From Saccopteryx bilineata (lineage: Eukaryota > Chordata > Mammalia > Chiroptera > Emballonuridae), in assembly GCF_036850765.1 (NCBI RefSeq), contig NC_089490.1, positions 273,310,482 to 273,374,481 on the forward strand: a DNA stretch of 64,000 nucleotides, in the 5' to 3' direction. The notes under the pieces are model-generated. The model saw only the letters and a program-made list of their open reading frames with translations. It did not search any database and was not told where the DNA came from. Below, in pieces: positions 20,511 to 32,349 of this stretch (the stretch's first letter is position 1; the number at the start of each line of letters is the position of its first letter). The position numbers and the translations under genes were made by a program.

Positions 20511-21569
20511 TTAAAAATGATTTTCTAACTTCCTCAGAGACAGTTCTGACAAGTTTTTCATTGGATATGAACATTCTCTACTGTCACAGTGACCTCATTA
20601 CCAAACCTCCTGATTACACACATCTGACCTGAAGGTCTCAGAATTTTTCCATCTTTTTCTTCCTATCATCACACTTACCTGCGTTGTTGTTTCAGCTTCT
20701 GCTGCAACTTTAAGCCTACAATGTAAAGGGAATGTGACTTTCATAGTAAGTCTCTGGTCTTTTTCTAAATTGGAGAGTTTTATAAGAAATAGAAACACTA
20801 TTTCTATCTCTTCTAAAATAAATATTTTTTCACTTTATATAAGGAAATTATTCATAATAAAATGGGCAGCTTTTACCTTTGATTGGGATTGTCTTAAATC
20901 AACAGTGTCAGGTGTTATTTAATAATTTTGACATTTTTTTAGAACTATAGAATTAGTAACATAAAGAAAAAAAACTTTGTGCTATACCTAAAGGTATAGA
21001 GTTGAAGCATTTATTAAAATAACTTAAGTGAAAGATGTTGAGAGAAATGGTATTGCTTTGTGAAGAATGTGGCTGAATTTCTTATTAAGTTCACTCAAGG
21101 AGCTCTTAAATATATTTTTACTACTATTGGCAATTCTGATTCCATAGAATCTGTATTTTTTTAAAATTATGTTCACTAATGAATCTGATGATTAAACAAA
21201 TTTGACAACCAATGAATTGTATAGGGGTCATGACTAGACCACGAATTCACATCCATACTCACAAACAGGTTGTTGCAATTCTGTTTCTAATAAACTTGAA
21301 TGAATTGTGAGTTACCAAACATTGGGCATTTATAGATTTTGGATATCTCAAAGATCTTAAAAATGATACAGACTAGTGATTACAAAAGATGCTTCACTCT
21401 AGAGAATAGGACTATGGTAAAGTCATGTAAGGTGGAAAGAGCAATAATTCCCCAATATGAGGAACACCCCCACAATTATTTTTATAGTATTATTCCTATA
21501 GTATTCTTCTAGATTTCCTTTAAATAACAGGTTTCTCTGTTATCAGAAATGTCTGTGAATGATCATAAT
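20511..21569. other. Single-copy intergenic DNA
   Basis: AT-rich, with no gene or recognised repeat. Confidence 0.45.
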
Positions 21570-21665
21570 CTTGATCAGTGCTCCTCAGTCCATGTTACAA
21601 TGCAGATTCTGGCTCAGTGGGTCCTGAGTAAGGTGGATATTCTGTAGTTCTCACGAGCTCTTAGG
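21570..21665 (+). mobile_element. Probable MER5A-type hAT remnant
   Basis: The text cagtgctcctcagtcc...gcagattctggctcagtgggtcctgagtaaggtggatattctgtagttctcacgagctc parallels the remembered MER5A order (cagattcctgggcccca..., gattcagtgggtct, gagattctgcatttctaacaagctc). Diverged and truncated. Confidence 0.45.
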
Positions 21666-23489
21666 CAACATTGCTATTGTTGTTAGAAACAGAGTCTGGG
21701 TAGCTAAGATCTATACCAATGCAAAACAAATAGAAATATTTGCCTGTATATGCAATTTTAAACATGTTAGCAGCTCCACTTAAAAAATAAAAAATGTAAA
21801 AGGTGAAATTATTTTTACCGACAAAATATTTTACCTTTTTTGTGTATATTCCAAGTCTTGGTAACTTGGTAAGCACTTCAGGCATATCTGAATGTGGACT
21901 ATCATATTTCATTCCAGTGGCCATATGTTCTGCTTTATTAGAAAGTGAAGATCTAGATTGAGTACTGAGATAACCATCCAACGCTTTTCAACATTTCAAT
22001 AAAATATCTTTAGGTACTTCTCAAACACTTCCAAATAACACAAAAACTACTGCCTCCTAAAGATGTTAGTTTATATCAGTTTTCTTAATTTCCCCCCATC
22101 CGGGTCAAAATTCCTCTCTGTAGCTTTCATTCATTGCTTCCAATTCTAACTCTTGGAACTTTAAAGAATTAAGCAAGTTTATTTTTGACACAAAATACTT
22201 TGAAATATTGGGCGTTGTTTTTTTATTTCTTGTTTTTGTTTGTTTTCAAGGCATCATTAGCTCTTTCCTTCTCTTAAACTTCACAGGCCTAATTTCTTTT
22301 TTCTGACCAGTTTTTAAGTTATTTTTTTCAATTATTTTTTCTCTGGGCATAATTCATCTCAGTCTCTTTTAAATTCAGAGCACACCCTTTCTAGCTGTGA
22401 TCTGACCAGTGCAATGACCTTGCTTTAGCAGCTATTCTGATAATGCAGCTTGTGGGAGACTCAACACTTCCTCAGCAATGATCCCTTGAGAGGGGTCCTC
22501 ATCCCAGCGTGGAGGAGCACCTACCATCCTGTAGACCATTGGGATTGTGGGGCTTCAACTCTTCCTAGAAAATGCCATTGTCTCATATTCAGCTCATTGT
22601 TAAAGCTGGGAAGATGTTTTGGATGCTAGTTCTATCATCCAGGGAAATTATTATTACTTCAAGCTATATGTCATGCAAAAAATTGGGCAGCTTGACCTCA
22701 ATGCCCACATCCAAGTGATGGCAATTTCCGGCTTGGCCTGGAGCCAGTGAACCACATCCTTGGGGAACTGTCTTTGAACTAGTAAGGAATCTAAATTGCA
22801 TTAGCGTGCCGACTGTGCTTCTCCCTCGTGTCCAGAAGGAAAGAGCATGATATTTGCAACTGCTTTGCTGACATCTGCACTCAGCTATTGTCTGTGTTAT
22901 GTTTTCATCTAGAAATCCAGTAATGTTATCCCAAAAGCAGATGAAATTTGCCTGACCTAGGTCTGTGGAAAGCCTAGGTTGACTACAGGGAAGCTGCTCC
23001 TTTCTACATGCTCCTGGACCATCCCTGTCAACCTTTGCCCAGCATTGATGTCTAGATCTCTGCACTACAGTTGTTTCCATGTAGAATTGTGGCTGCACCT
23101 GCTATCCCAACATCCCCACACCATGTTGGTGTTACTCTATGGTTTTCAACATCTTTTGCCAAATATCAGTATCGTTCTTCCCAACTTGGCTCACTATTCC
23201 CAGATGTAATTACACCAGTCCCAGAGATGAGAACCCATTTACAGCAAAAAAATTAATTACCCTCTTTCAGTCTATTTCTCTAGACTTTGATACCCTGTTC
23301 CAATACTCATTTGATTTGCATTGGCTAGTCCAAAATATCTTTGAGCTCACCTAAGACTATATGAGCGGGTTAGAAGCTGAAGAATCTGTGTCTTTCAATC
23401 ATCTGTACAAAGAATGCTATTAACTCTAAACAGTGAGTAGAGATTCTCTTCTGCCCACTATTTGTTTGGTCCTTCTTGCTATCCCAGGG
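21666..23489. other. Single-copy intergenic DNA
   Basis: No gene recognised. A 144-codon minus-strand ORF (23098-22664) has many Cys but no domain order I can name, and overlapping plus-strand ORFs of similar length argue for chance. Confidence 0.4.
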
Positions 23490-23625
23490 AATCATTCCAT
23501 AAATGCTTTATTGACTGGCTCCTGTGTGTAAGGAACTGTCCTAGGCACTATGAGCAAAATGAACAAAACCAGTCGAACCCCTGGTCCCGAAAATTTAGAT
23601 TCTAGTGGATGATCAGCTACATGGA
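23490..23625 (+). mobile_element. L2/MIR-type remnant
   Basis: The phrases ccataaatgctttattgactggctcctgtgtgtaaggaactgtcctaggcactatgagcaaaatgaacaaaacca and gattctagtggatga match the order of the L2 3' region (caaatatttattgagcacctactatgtgccaggcactgttctaggcactgggga..gaacaaaaca..attctagtg). Ancient mammalian repeat. Confidence 0.7.
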
Positions 23626-26600
23626 AATTGGAACCAGTTTTCTGGGGAGTGTCAGGTTCTGAAGGAAGATTTTACAAATGGTTATATAATGACTGCAGAA
23701 ATTGGAAGCTTTCTCTATTCATGAGAGTCACGCGTGGAAGTAAGTCATCATTATTCATGTGGTCATTTTGTTTCTCTTGGTTTAATGAGATATAGTTCCT
23801 TCTGATCTAGGACACAGACCACATGAAATAACCAGTTGTATGAATCTAGCATTTAACCCTTGCAGACAGAATGATGACCTTAACCATGTTTTGAATTTTA
23901 TAATTGTATGTGGTTATTTTGTTGTTTTTGCTGACATTATAGATAAAGAAATATTTTAGGAATTTTTTTTCAAATCACTTTGGAAAGTCACAAAATGTTT
24001 GATATAAATTCAATAAATGATGTAACAGCTATCTGAACCCCTTCTGACAGTATATGCCTTTTCTTCCTGCTGGTTTATCATTTATAAAATATGCATTCTA
24101 AAATAGGGTTGAAAGCATAGAATTTTCAAATGTCTAAAATGGCTAATTTTGCTGAGTTTTTTATTCATTAAAATCTTAATATTTTCTGAAAATTTTATGA
24201 CTTCATGAATTTATGTTATGTACCAGTTTGTAATTTTCTTAATTCAATGTCAAGAAATTATTCTTTGAACTCAAATGTGGGATTATTCTGGCTTATAATT
24301 TTATTAAACATAATGCTACAATTTAGGAGATCATAAAATCACTCAGTTAATGATAATATGCAAACATCAGTCTCAAAACAATAGCACCTGTTGTATCTTT
24401 CCTGGTTTTGTACACAAGAAAAAATGTGGTGTATAAAAATTATTTTTTGACTATTAGGACATGTGAAACAAGTAAAAAGGAAGGAAAGAGAATAATTATT
24501 TTTACAAATAGTTCTCTTGCATTCTGTAATTATAAAATGTTTTATTTTTAATGAAAATTTTTGCTTTTCCATAGATGCAAAATATTCTATATCATGGTTA
24601 TAACACAAAGAAGTATTATATAGCTTATGTGCAAACATTTTATCATTTGGCTTACATACATAGTGCTGTGATCCAAAGGAGAACTCAATTGCATTGTTAA
24701 TTGGAAAGCGATGTCTAGATAGGGGTTCAGGGAAGAGCAGAGATCTTTTCCTGACTGCCAGAGCCTCCAGGGCTCTAAACCAAGCAGAAATGACAAGACA
24801 TAGCTGAGATGCCTGCTGAGGATATCGTCACCCACCCACCTTTGTGACAACAGGCCAACAGTGTCTCCTCCTTGAAGCTGCAAAAATACACAAATTTAGT
24901 ATGTGTGAAAATTTAGAACAACTTATAGGTCCATGCTTAATTAATATAAATGGGATTCTCATATAAATATGATTTCTACATAATCTGTGAATGCTTTAAA
25001 GTATGAGTGTGTGTGTGTGTATGTATGTGTGTGTGTCTGTGTGAGGTGGCATTGCAGATGTAGATGACATATCATTTCTTATGTCCAGTATGTTTTAACA
25101 CGCTTGTTTGCTGTGAGAAGTTTGATATAAAACATGTCATTCTTTCCAGAAACCAGTGTTTGTGCGGCCTGAAATAACGAATACCACGTCTGCGGAAAGT
25201 CAGTCAGATGCTTGTCTCTATGGCTTTATATTCCGCAAGTTCCTGTTGCATCAGTGTGAAAATATGCCTGTAGTGTTACCTCTCTCAGAAAGAGTGGGAG
25301 AACGATGGGGGGGCTAAGAGGAGGGAATTAATGTTCCCAGTTTATAGTATAGTTATTCAACTCCAGTACTTGTTGTTTTCATTAAGGCTGAGAATCTAAG
25401 TACACAGCACAGATGAATACTAATTGTCTGAAACCCAGTTTGATTGGAGTTGTTCCTGGGAGGCTGGACATCAGCCTCCTTTGGGGCTCAGAAAGAGGTG
25501 GCGGGTGCCGTGCGGGCCATGTGTGAAGGTGCTGGGCTCCCAAAGGTCCATCTTCCGCAAATGAATTATGAGAAAGCCTGAGTAGTGTGCGTTCCTGAGC
25601 ACTGTTATAAATATTCCTTCGAATTTGTGGAACACGTTCAAAGGCATTTTTAATATTGCTTTCATTTACTTCTGGCACAGAGGACTATGTCTGCAAAATA
25701 GTTTCTCCTAAATCCATGTTAGTAGCTTCTTAAAAACAAGGGGTGGAGACAGAAGAAAATGTCAGTTATGCCTTTCATATTCCCCAAAGAGAGTAAGTAT
25801 AGTTTTGGAGAACAACGTGAAAGAGTTTTACAAAGACACGCGTACCGCAAGCATTCGGGATCAGAGGGGCACAATTTGCTGCACAATTCAGTTGAATGTG
25901 CCTAACACAGAATGACTGTATTTTGATGTTCCTTTCTCCCTGGCCTCTACCTGCTGACTGGTAGGAGCCAGGGCAACTAAATAGTTCATAGAATTTTGAG
26001 GTCAGGCTGACTTGATGGCATCAGTAACCCTTTCACTGTAGAGCCCAGGCCCGGGGGGAGGGGGCAAGCCACCTACTTTTCCCCATTTGACAAATCTGAC
26101 TTGGGTGGTGGGTGAGTTGCGTCTCCAGGGAGCACAAGGAGCCCTGCCTGTTGAGTGAGTGCTTGGAGCAGCCTGCTCACAGGGTCCCCAGAGGAGGAGT
26201 GGAGAATCCTTTTCCTGGGCTTTCCTTCACTTACGGCTTATGGGCTTATGATTTCCTCTAGAGGCTTAAGTCTCGAGAGAAAAATCTGGGAGGCTCCACA
26301 CTTTCAAATTCACACCTCCTCCTTCTTTTCATGGACTTTTTTGGCCTAAAGGGGATGAACTCATCATCCACCCTTGCCTGGAACGCAGACCTGAGGACCT
26401 ATCAGATGGGCAGTATAGGGGGTTACTGATGAGGGACTTGGGGCTTCCCTCTCTTCAGATGACAACTTGACTTGCTGAACTCATTTTGGCTCTCTTGCAC
26501 CATCAAAAGTTGTCTATCACCGGATATTTTCACTGTATATCTTCTGTGACAAACACTAACCCCTCCCTGGGCACAACCATGTATCCAGGAGAGGCTCAGG

Positions 26601-27600
26601 AAGGCCATGTGCTCAGAGTGGCCAAAAAAACAAGTACGTGCCTAATTTGAAATATTGCTATGCAGACATGCACAGAAATACAGCCATATCTTTTGGCGAA
26701 TGTCTCTGGAGAAGCTGCCATGGAATAAACCTGTTAAGTGCTTGTAGAGGATGAGGCTAATGAGTATAGTGAATTGTTTCGACTTGAATGATAATATCCA
26801 CAGAAGTACGTATACATCCCTCCCCAAATTTTAACTAATAAATGTACAGCAAAAACAGCCTTTATTCCTTATAGTGCATATGGCTGCAGATATTAAATGA
26901 ACACTTCCTATACTTCAAAGCCACTCAAAAACATTGTTCTGAAGGAGGTAACTATCCAGTGATGACAGTACATGAAATGATGGAGACTGAGAAATGGACT
27001 AAGGGCTCTTATTTCATAGATGCTTTTGACTTAATTTAAAATACGAAGAGAAATTGAAGACAATAATCCCGGGGGAGGATCACTGCTGTGGGTCCAGTGA
27101 TGGTCCTAGATATGGGTCCATGCCTCTTACCTGTGTGGTGTGGATTTGGAAGTCCATGTCCACTTTCCCCCCTCAGTGACACATGCTAAACAAGTGAGAG
27201 AGGTTTAGGTCCTCCAAAGTGATGCATCTCAAGTCATTAGCCAGACATAGGAGTGTTTTTGTTGGGGGTGGTAATTATTTCTTGAATTCTCAGTACAAGC
27301 AGTTGGGATGCAGAATCGCCCCAGTGAAGTAGCCTGCTTTTTGTTGATAATAAATCAATCGTTCCTAAAAAGTCATTTGTGGCCAGCAGCTCCTCAGTGC
27401 TAAGTGTCTACAGAGAACTCTGGCCCACAGGAGCCTTGAACCCATCCGAGCTGTGCACACAATGGCTCCGGGAAGCACCCTCACCACCCACCGATATCTT
27501 CTGTCCCTTCGAATGGCAGACACAGCACGGAGAAATGAAAGCTGTGAAAACACCGTGATGGAAAACTATTCCCCGAGTCAGGAGGCAGGACTGTGGCCAT
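23626..27600. other. Single-copy intergenic DNA
   Basis: About 4 kb with no gene or clear repeat. There is an imperfect (TG)n run at 25008-25042. The part from 25150 to 26450 is less AT-rich, with longer but unsupported ORFs (98 codons at 25678-25382 minus). Confidence 0.45.
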
Positions 27601-27920
27601 CAAGTTCATAATTAAGCAATAATCCCCAGAAACGCAGTCATTACCAGCAGTTAATGACGACTTTGTTGGTTAACAGCTCGACCTGAAGCTGAAGGTCGTT
27701 AACACTCCATCAAACTCCTTGTTAAGCGCGCTGAGTTTTATGGAAACACACTTGGATGGCAGCTGGAGAGCGGTGCGGGCATCGGGCATCCCCCAGTGGC
27801 TAATGACCGGGCTTTTTCCATCAGTCAGAACACCGGGCGCATTCCATTATGTTTATATAATAGTTGTTAACGGCCGCGGACTGGTGCCACCGCGTTCAGG
27901 GACTTGACGTGACACTGGGT
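27601..27920. other. CpG-richer block, candidate conserved non-coding element
   Basis: The composition differs sharply from the flanks, with about a dozen CpGs in 320 bp where neighbouring DNA has almost none. Homeodomain-type cores occur (ttaatgacgac, ctaatgacc), as do two GTTAAC palindromes (27669-27674, 27698-27703). Between these lies a cgacct/aggtcg inverted pair at 27679-27684 and 27693-27698. No repeat match was recognised. Conservation is inferred, not measured. Confidence 0.3.
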
Positions 27921-28689
27921 TCAACTCCTTTCCCTCCCCTTGCGTCAAAGACCTGTTTTGTTGTTGTTACTGTTCTTTGTTATTGATGTTGCCAAATGTT
28001 TCAACCTGTATAACTTATCTAAGGCTTACTGTAATTTTAAAATTTAAGAGATTACTCAAGAAAGCCTAGGCATCTTCGGGTGATTCTGGACATGTCACCC
28101 GACTGAGGAGGGGCTCTCTCATGTTCTCCATGTCGAGCTCTGATTTGGCAACATCCTGGACTTCAGGCCTTTTCTTTGAGGCTAGTTGGCAATCTAAGTG
28201 ACTGTAATCAGAAACACAGTTTGTGGTTAATTAACTGAGAAGGAAACTTTCACCTCTAAGATGCTGGTGTTGTTGGACCTTATCCTCCAGGGCCACTATG
28301 GATACCACTCTTTTCCCCTCTGACAGAGTGAGAAGCATGTGTTTGAGAATCAAACTGTCTTACCTATAATTACTGACCCATGGAACAGAACCAGAAGAGT
28401 AAGTAGAGTGACTAAGCTATAAGGAGGTGGTTGTATTCAGGTATGTGTGTGGGGGGGTCAAATGCTAGACTTTTTCATGGTCTACATACAACCCAAGGGT
28501 TTCTAACTTCTGTACCTTTCTTAGATGAAAAAGTTCAAGCAACAGGACCGACTTAGAGATGCTTTGGTCAGTCACTTCTGTCCACATACAGTCAACAGCA
28601 CTCTGTGTCCCTGACCTGCTAAGTTGTTATCCCAAGAACCCATCCTTTTGTTGTGTGTGTCAGAGGCATCCAGAATTCATTATCATACT
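27921..28689. other. Single-copy intergenic DNA
   Basis: No gene or recognised repeat. Confidence 0.4.
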
Positions 28690-29215
28690 AATGTCAGAGG
28701 GCTCCTCTGGACCTCCGAGTTTTGTCTGTGCGGGGGGCTTCCCGGGGCGCTGGAGGAGGAACGCAGCCTTTGGAACAGGCGGCATTCAGAGCATCCATGC
28801 AGATGGGCCGGGGCCCTTTGTTCCTCTCGCCCGGGAGGCTGTTATGGGAAGCAGCCAACCTGCCTCTGTCACTGCGAACATGGTCGCGCCATTGTGCGCT
28901 TTTAATTGTTACTATGTCCATGGAATCTGAGAGGTCGCTCTGGGTATTGAGAACAAGTGCACGAAGCTCTTGGCCAGACCAAACAGATGTCCTGTGGCGT
29001 TCCCACATTCAGCCTCAGTCACCTTTTGCTCAAGGAAGGATCTTTCTGACAGAGCAATTAAAAAGTATGATTTATTTACAAAACAGTCTATAAAGAAGCC
29101 CCAGAATGATCTGTCTCTGGCACTTTCCCATGTGGCTGTCTTAACAGGTTTTGCTACAATGAAGCAATTATTTCTGCCCCTCAGATATTCAGGCAAGCAG
29201 ACCACTAATTAAAAA
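28690..29215. other. GC-richer single-copy block, candidate regulatory element
   Basis: This block has raised GC and CpG at 28730-28900 (gcccgggaggc, ggtcgcgccattgtgcgc), followed by AT-rich text with attaaaaa and ttaattgtta cores. Six overlapping ORFs on both strands (76-123 codons) reflect the GC content, not a gene. No splice-bounded exon or known protein family was recognised. Confidence 0.25.
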
Positions 29216-29885
29216 ACTGACCACTGCACAACATGAAGACAGAGAGCAAGGCCAAATTGCATGTCCTATGTTTAAGCATCATTTCCCTGCGATGTGTGTA
29301 AGCATATGTTTTACCACCACCTATTGCTGTATCTAGTGTAGGGGCATTTTGTGTGATGAGAACCACACTGTTGAAAGTCAAGGAGTCTGCATTTGCTAGT
29401 TTATTTTTTATGACATCCTCAAATACACGGATTATTTTAGTTTAGACAGAGGTATATTTTTACCTTATTCATGGCTTACTGAAAAAAAGAGATCTTCTTT
29501 GAATGTTTGATAAAATTCACTTGTGATGCCATCTGGTCCAGGAATTTTGTTTGTTGGGAGTTTTTAAATTATTGCTTCAATTTCACTAGTTGTAATCGGT
29601 CTATTCAGATTCTCTGATTTTTGCGAATTCAGTTTTGGCAGATTATATGTTTCTAAAAATTTATCCTTTTCATTCAGATTGTCCAATTTATTGGCATATA
29701 ATTGCACATAATATTTTCTTACAATCCTTTGTAATTTTTTGGTGTCAGTTGTAAGTTCCTTCTTTGCTTATTTATTTGGAGATGCTCTCTCTTGCTTTCT
29801 CTCGCTCTTTTTTTTTTTGATGAGTCTCAATCAAAGATTTTCAGTCTTACTTATCTTTTCAAAGAACCAGCTCTTGATTTCATTG

Positions 29886-29942
29886 ATATATATACATATA
29901 TATACATATATATTATTTCATATATATATTATATATATATGA
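29886..29942. repeat. (AT)n-type microsatellite within L1
   Basis: tatatatacatatatatacatatatatta... of about 57 bp lies in the endonuclease-RT linker of the inverted L1 half. It replaces sequence that encodes the ETKSW/RINE-type region in the young L1. Confidence 0.8.
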
Positions 29943-30565
29943 AACTTTTTGCTGTTGTTCTTTTTCTAGTTACTTTAGGTGAAAGGTTAGATTGTTTATT
30001 TGAGATTTTTTTTGTTTCTTGAAATAGGCCTGTGATGCTATGAATTACCCTCTTAGGACTGCTTTCATTGAGTGTCATAGATTTTGGTTTGTTGTGTTCT
30101 CATTTTCATTTGTTTCAAAGTATCTTTTGATTTCTTCCTTGATCTCATTGTTAACCTACTTATTGTTTAGTAACATGTTATTTAGCCTCCATGTCTTTGC
30201 TATTTTCAGTTTTTTTTTCTTGTGTTTTATTTCTAGTTTTATATTGCTATGGTTGGAGAAGATGCTTACTATGATTTCATAAATCTTCTTAAATTTATTG
30301 AGACTTGTTTTGTGTCCTAACATGTGGTCTATTCTAGAAAATGTTTTATGAGCACTTGAAAAAAAATATATATTTTGCTACTTTGGAGTGAAATGCTCTA
30401 AAGATATCAATGAAATCAATTTGAACTAGTGTGTCATTTAAAGACTCTTTCCTTGTTGATTTTCTGTCTTGGAAGATCTATCTATTGATGTCAATGGGGT
30501 GTTAAATCCCCTACTATGACTGCATTACTGTTGATCTTTACCTTTATGTTCATCAAGATTTGCTT

Positions 30566-30698
30566 TATACAGGGTGGGGCAAAAGAAAGTTTATACTGGT
30601 GAGCACATGAAGCAAAATGATTATTCTTGTATTATTTATTAATAATTGTTGCTTTTCATCTAAACAACTGTAAACCTAGTTTTGCCCCACCCTGTATA
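30566..30698. mobile_element. Tc1/mariner-type MITE with TA duplication
   Basis: A 129-bp element (30568-30696) flanked by TA. The inverted ends are perfect over at least 19 bp when the TA is counted: tatacaggGTGGGGCAAAA at the left and TTTTGCCCCaccctgtata at the right. The interior is AT-rich and partly self-complementary. There is no transposase. Removing the element and one TA restores the L1 sequence (tttatatttaggtgc), proving insertion into the already resident L1. Confidence 0.92.
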
Positions 30699-30858
30699 TT
30701 TAGGTGCTTTTATGTTAAGTATATAAATGTTTACAAGGGTTTTATCCTCTTGTTGGATTGTTCTCCTTATTATTTTACAGTGTCTTTCTTTGTCTCTTAT
30801 CATAGCCTTTGTTTTAAAGTTCATTTTGTTAGATAAAGGTATTGCTACCCCAGCTTTT

Positions 30859-31288
30859 TATCCTTTCTTTCTTTATTTTATTTTTATTTTTTTGACAGAG
30901 ACAGAGAAAGGGACAAATAGAGACAGACAGACAGGAATGGAGAGAGATGAGAAACATCAATTCTTTGTTGTGGCACCTTAGTTGTTCATTGACTGCTTTC
31001 TCACATGTGCCCTGATGAGGAGCTACAGTAGAGTGAGTGACCCCTTGCTCAGTTCAGTGACTTTGGGCTCAAGTCAATGACCTTGGGCTTCAAGCCAGCA
31101 ACCTTTGGGCTCAAGCCAGAAACCATGGGGTCATGTCTATGATCCCACACTCAAGCCAGCAACCCTACGCTCAAGCTGGTGAGTCTGTGTTCAAGCCGGT
31201 GACCTCAAAATTTTGAATCTGGGTCCTCTGAGTACCAGTCTGATGCTCTATCTACTGTGCCACCACCTGGTCAGGCAGTATCCTTTCT
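30859..31288 (-). mobile_element. Long tRNA-headed SINE inserted in the L1
   Basis: Element at 30869-31278, flanked by tatcctttct at 30859-30868 and 31279-31288. The minus-strand head at 31278 reads gcctgaccaggtggtggcacagtagatagagc. The body has the family's repeated caagcc-gcaacc/gtgacc units, and the tail gives gacagagacagagaaaggga on the plus strand. Same family as 6104, 50923 and 60308. Confidence 0.92.
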
Positions 31289-31691
31289 ATTTGTATGAAA
31301 TATATTTTTTCATCTCTTTACTTTTAGTCTGTGTGCCTTTTTTGTTCTGAGGTGAATCTTTTGTAGATAGCATATATATATATATATCTTGTTTTCTTAA
31401 CCGTTTCGCTACCTTATGTTTTTTGATTGGATCACTTAAGCCATTTACATTTAAGTGGTTATTGATAGGTATGTGTTTATTGTCATTTTATTCTTTTAAC
31501 TATATTTCTCAGTTTCTTCGTTTTTAAACAGCCCTTTTAACATTTCTTATAATACTGATTTGGTGGTAACTAGCTCTTTTAGCTTTTTCTTGTCTGCAAA
31601 ACTCTTTATTTCTTTTTCATTTTTAAATAATAGTCTTGATGGGTAAAGTAGTCTTTGATGTAGGTACTTGCTTTTCATCACTTTGTATATT

Positions 31692-31941
31692 TTAAGTCAA
31701 TCTTTTTTTTTTTTTAATTTTTTTTAAAATTTTTTATTTATTCATTTTAGAGAGGAGAGGGAGAGACAGTCAGAGAGAGAGAGAGAGGAGAGACAGAGAG
31801 AAGGGGGGAGGAGCTGGAAGCATCAACTCCCATATGTGCCTTGACCAGGCAAGCCCAGGGTTTCGAACTGGCGACCTCAGTGTTTCCAGGTCGACACTTT
31901 ATCCACTGCGCCACCACAGGTCAGGCCTTAAGTCAATCTTT
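31692..31941 (-). mobile_element. Short tRNA-headed SINE inserted in the L1
   Basis: Element at 31706-31927, flanked by a perfect 14-bp duplication ttaagtcaatcttt (31692-31705, 31928-31941). The minus-strand head is gcctgacctgtggtggcgcagtggataaag, the B box is near ggtttcgaactgg (plus strand) and the T-rich end is at the left. Same family as 2941, 10296 and 41963. Long perfect duplications mark it as young. Confidence 0.93.
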
Positions 31942-32349
31942 CTGGCCTAAAATATTTCTGTTGAGAAATCAGCTGACAGTCTTATGGGAGCTCCCTTGAA
32001 GTAGCTAATTGTTTTCTCTTACTGTTTTTAGATTCTCTTTTTGTTATTAACCGTTTGCATTTTAATTATGATGTCGCTTGGTTTGGAACTCTTGGGTTCA
32101 CCTTGTTTTGTACTTTCTGTATTTCTAGACTCTCTGTGCTTTCTGTGCTTTATGTGTGTGTTTTTTCTATCACCAGGTTAAAGAATATTTTGGTCATTAT
32201 TTCTTTAGATAAGTTCTCAATATCTGGCTCTCTTTCTTCTTTTTATGGTACCCCTATGATGCTGATGTTGTTTGTTACACTTCATATTGTCCCAAAAGTC
32301 CTTTAAAGTATCTTCATTTTTAAAAATTACTTTTTTTCTTTTTACTGCT

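Larger units (their letters stand above)
29491..32348 (-). mobile_element. Inverted 5' half of a twin-primed L1 (ORF1 to RT)
   Basis: Minus-strand L1 text. From left to right it runs backward from ORF2 RT (tcttctttgaatgtttgataaaattc...ccatctggtccagg, encoding PGPDG...FYQTFKED) through the linker and the endonuclease (about 30160-30880, 31290-31480). It reaches the ORF1 C-terminal and coiled-coil part (about 31500-32340, cctatgatgctgatgttgtttgt...). It then switches to the plus-strand half at about 32350. It contains later insertions at 30568-30696, 30869-31278 and 31706-31927. All reading frames are degraded. Confidence 0.93.

Noticed and set aside
22664..23098. 144-codon minus-strand ORF with many cysteines
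   Set aside because: No recognisable Cys-spacing motif or family. Plus-strand ORFs overlap it, and there is no sign of splicing or a poly-A end.
28559..29212. Several overlapping ORFs of 76-123 codons on both strands
   Set aside because: GC-richer DNA lowers stop frequency. No frame shows a recognisable domain, and no exon boundaries or promoter are evident.
30869..31278. Repeated caagcc/gtgacc units considered as a satellite
   Set aside because: The units are part of the SINE family body and recur in the same order at 6104, 50923 and 60308.
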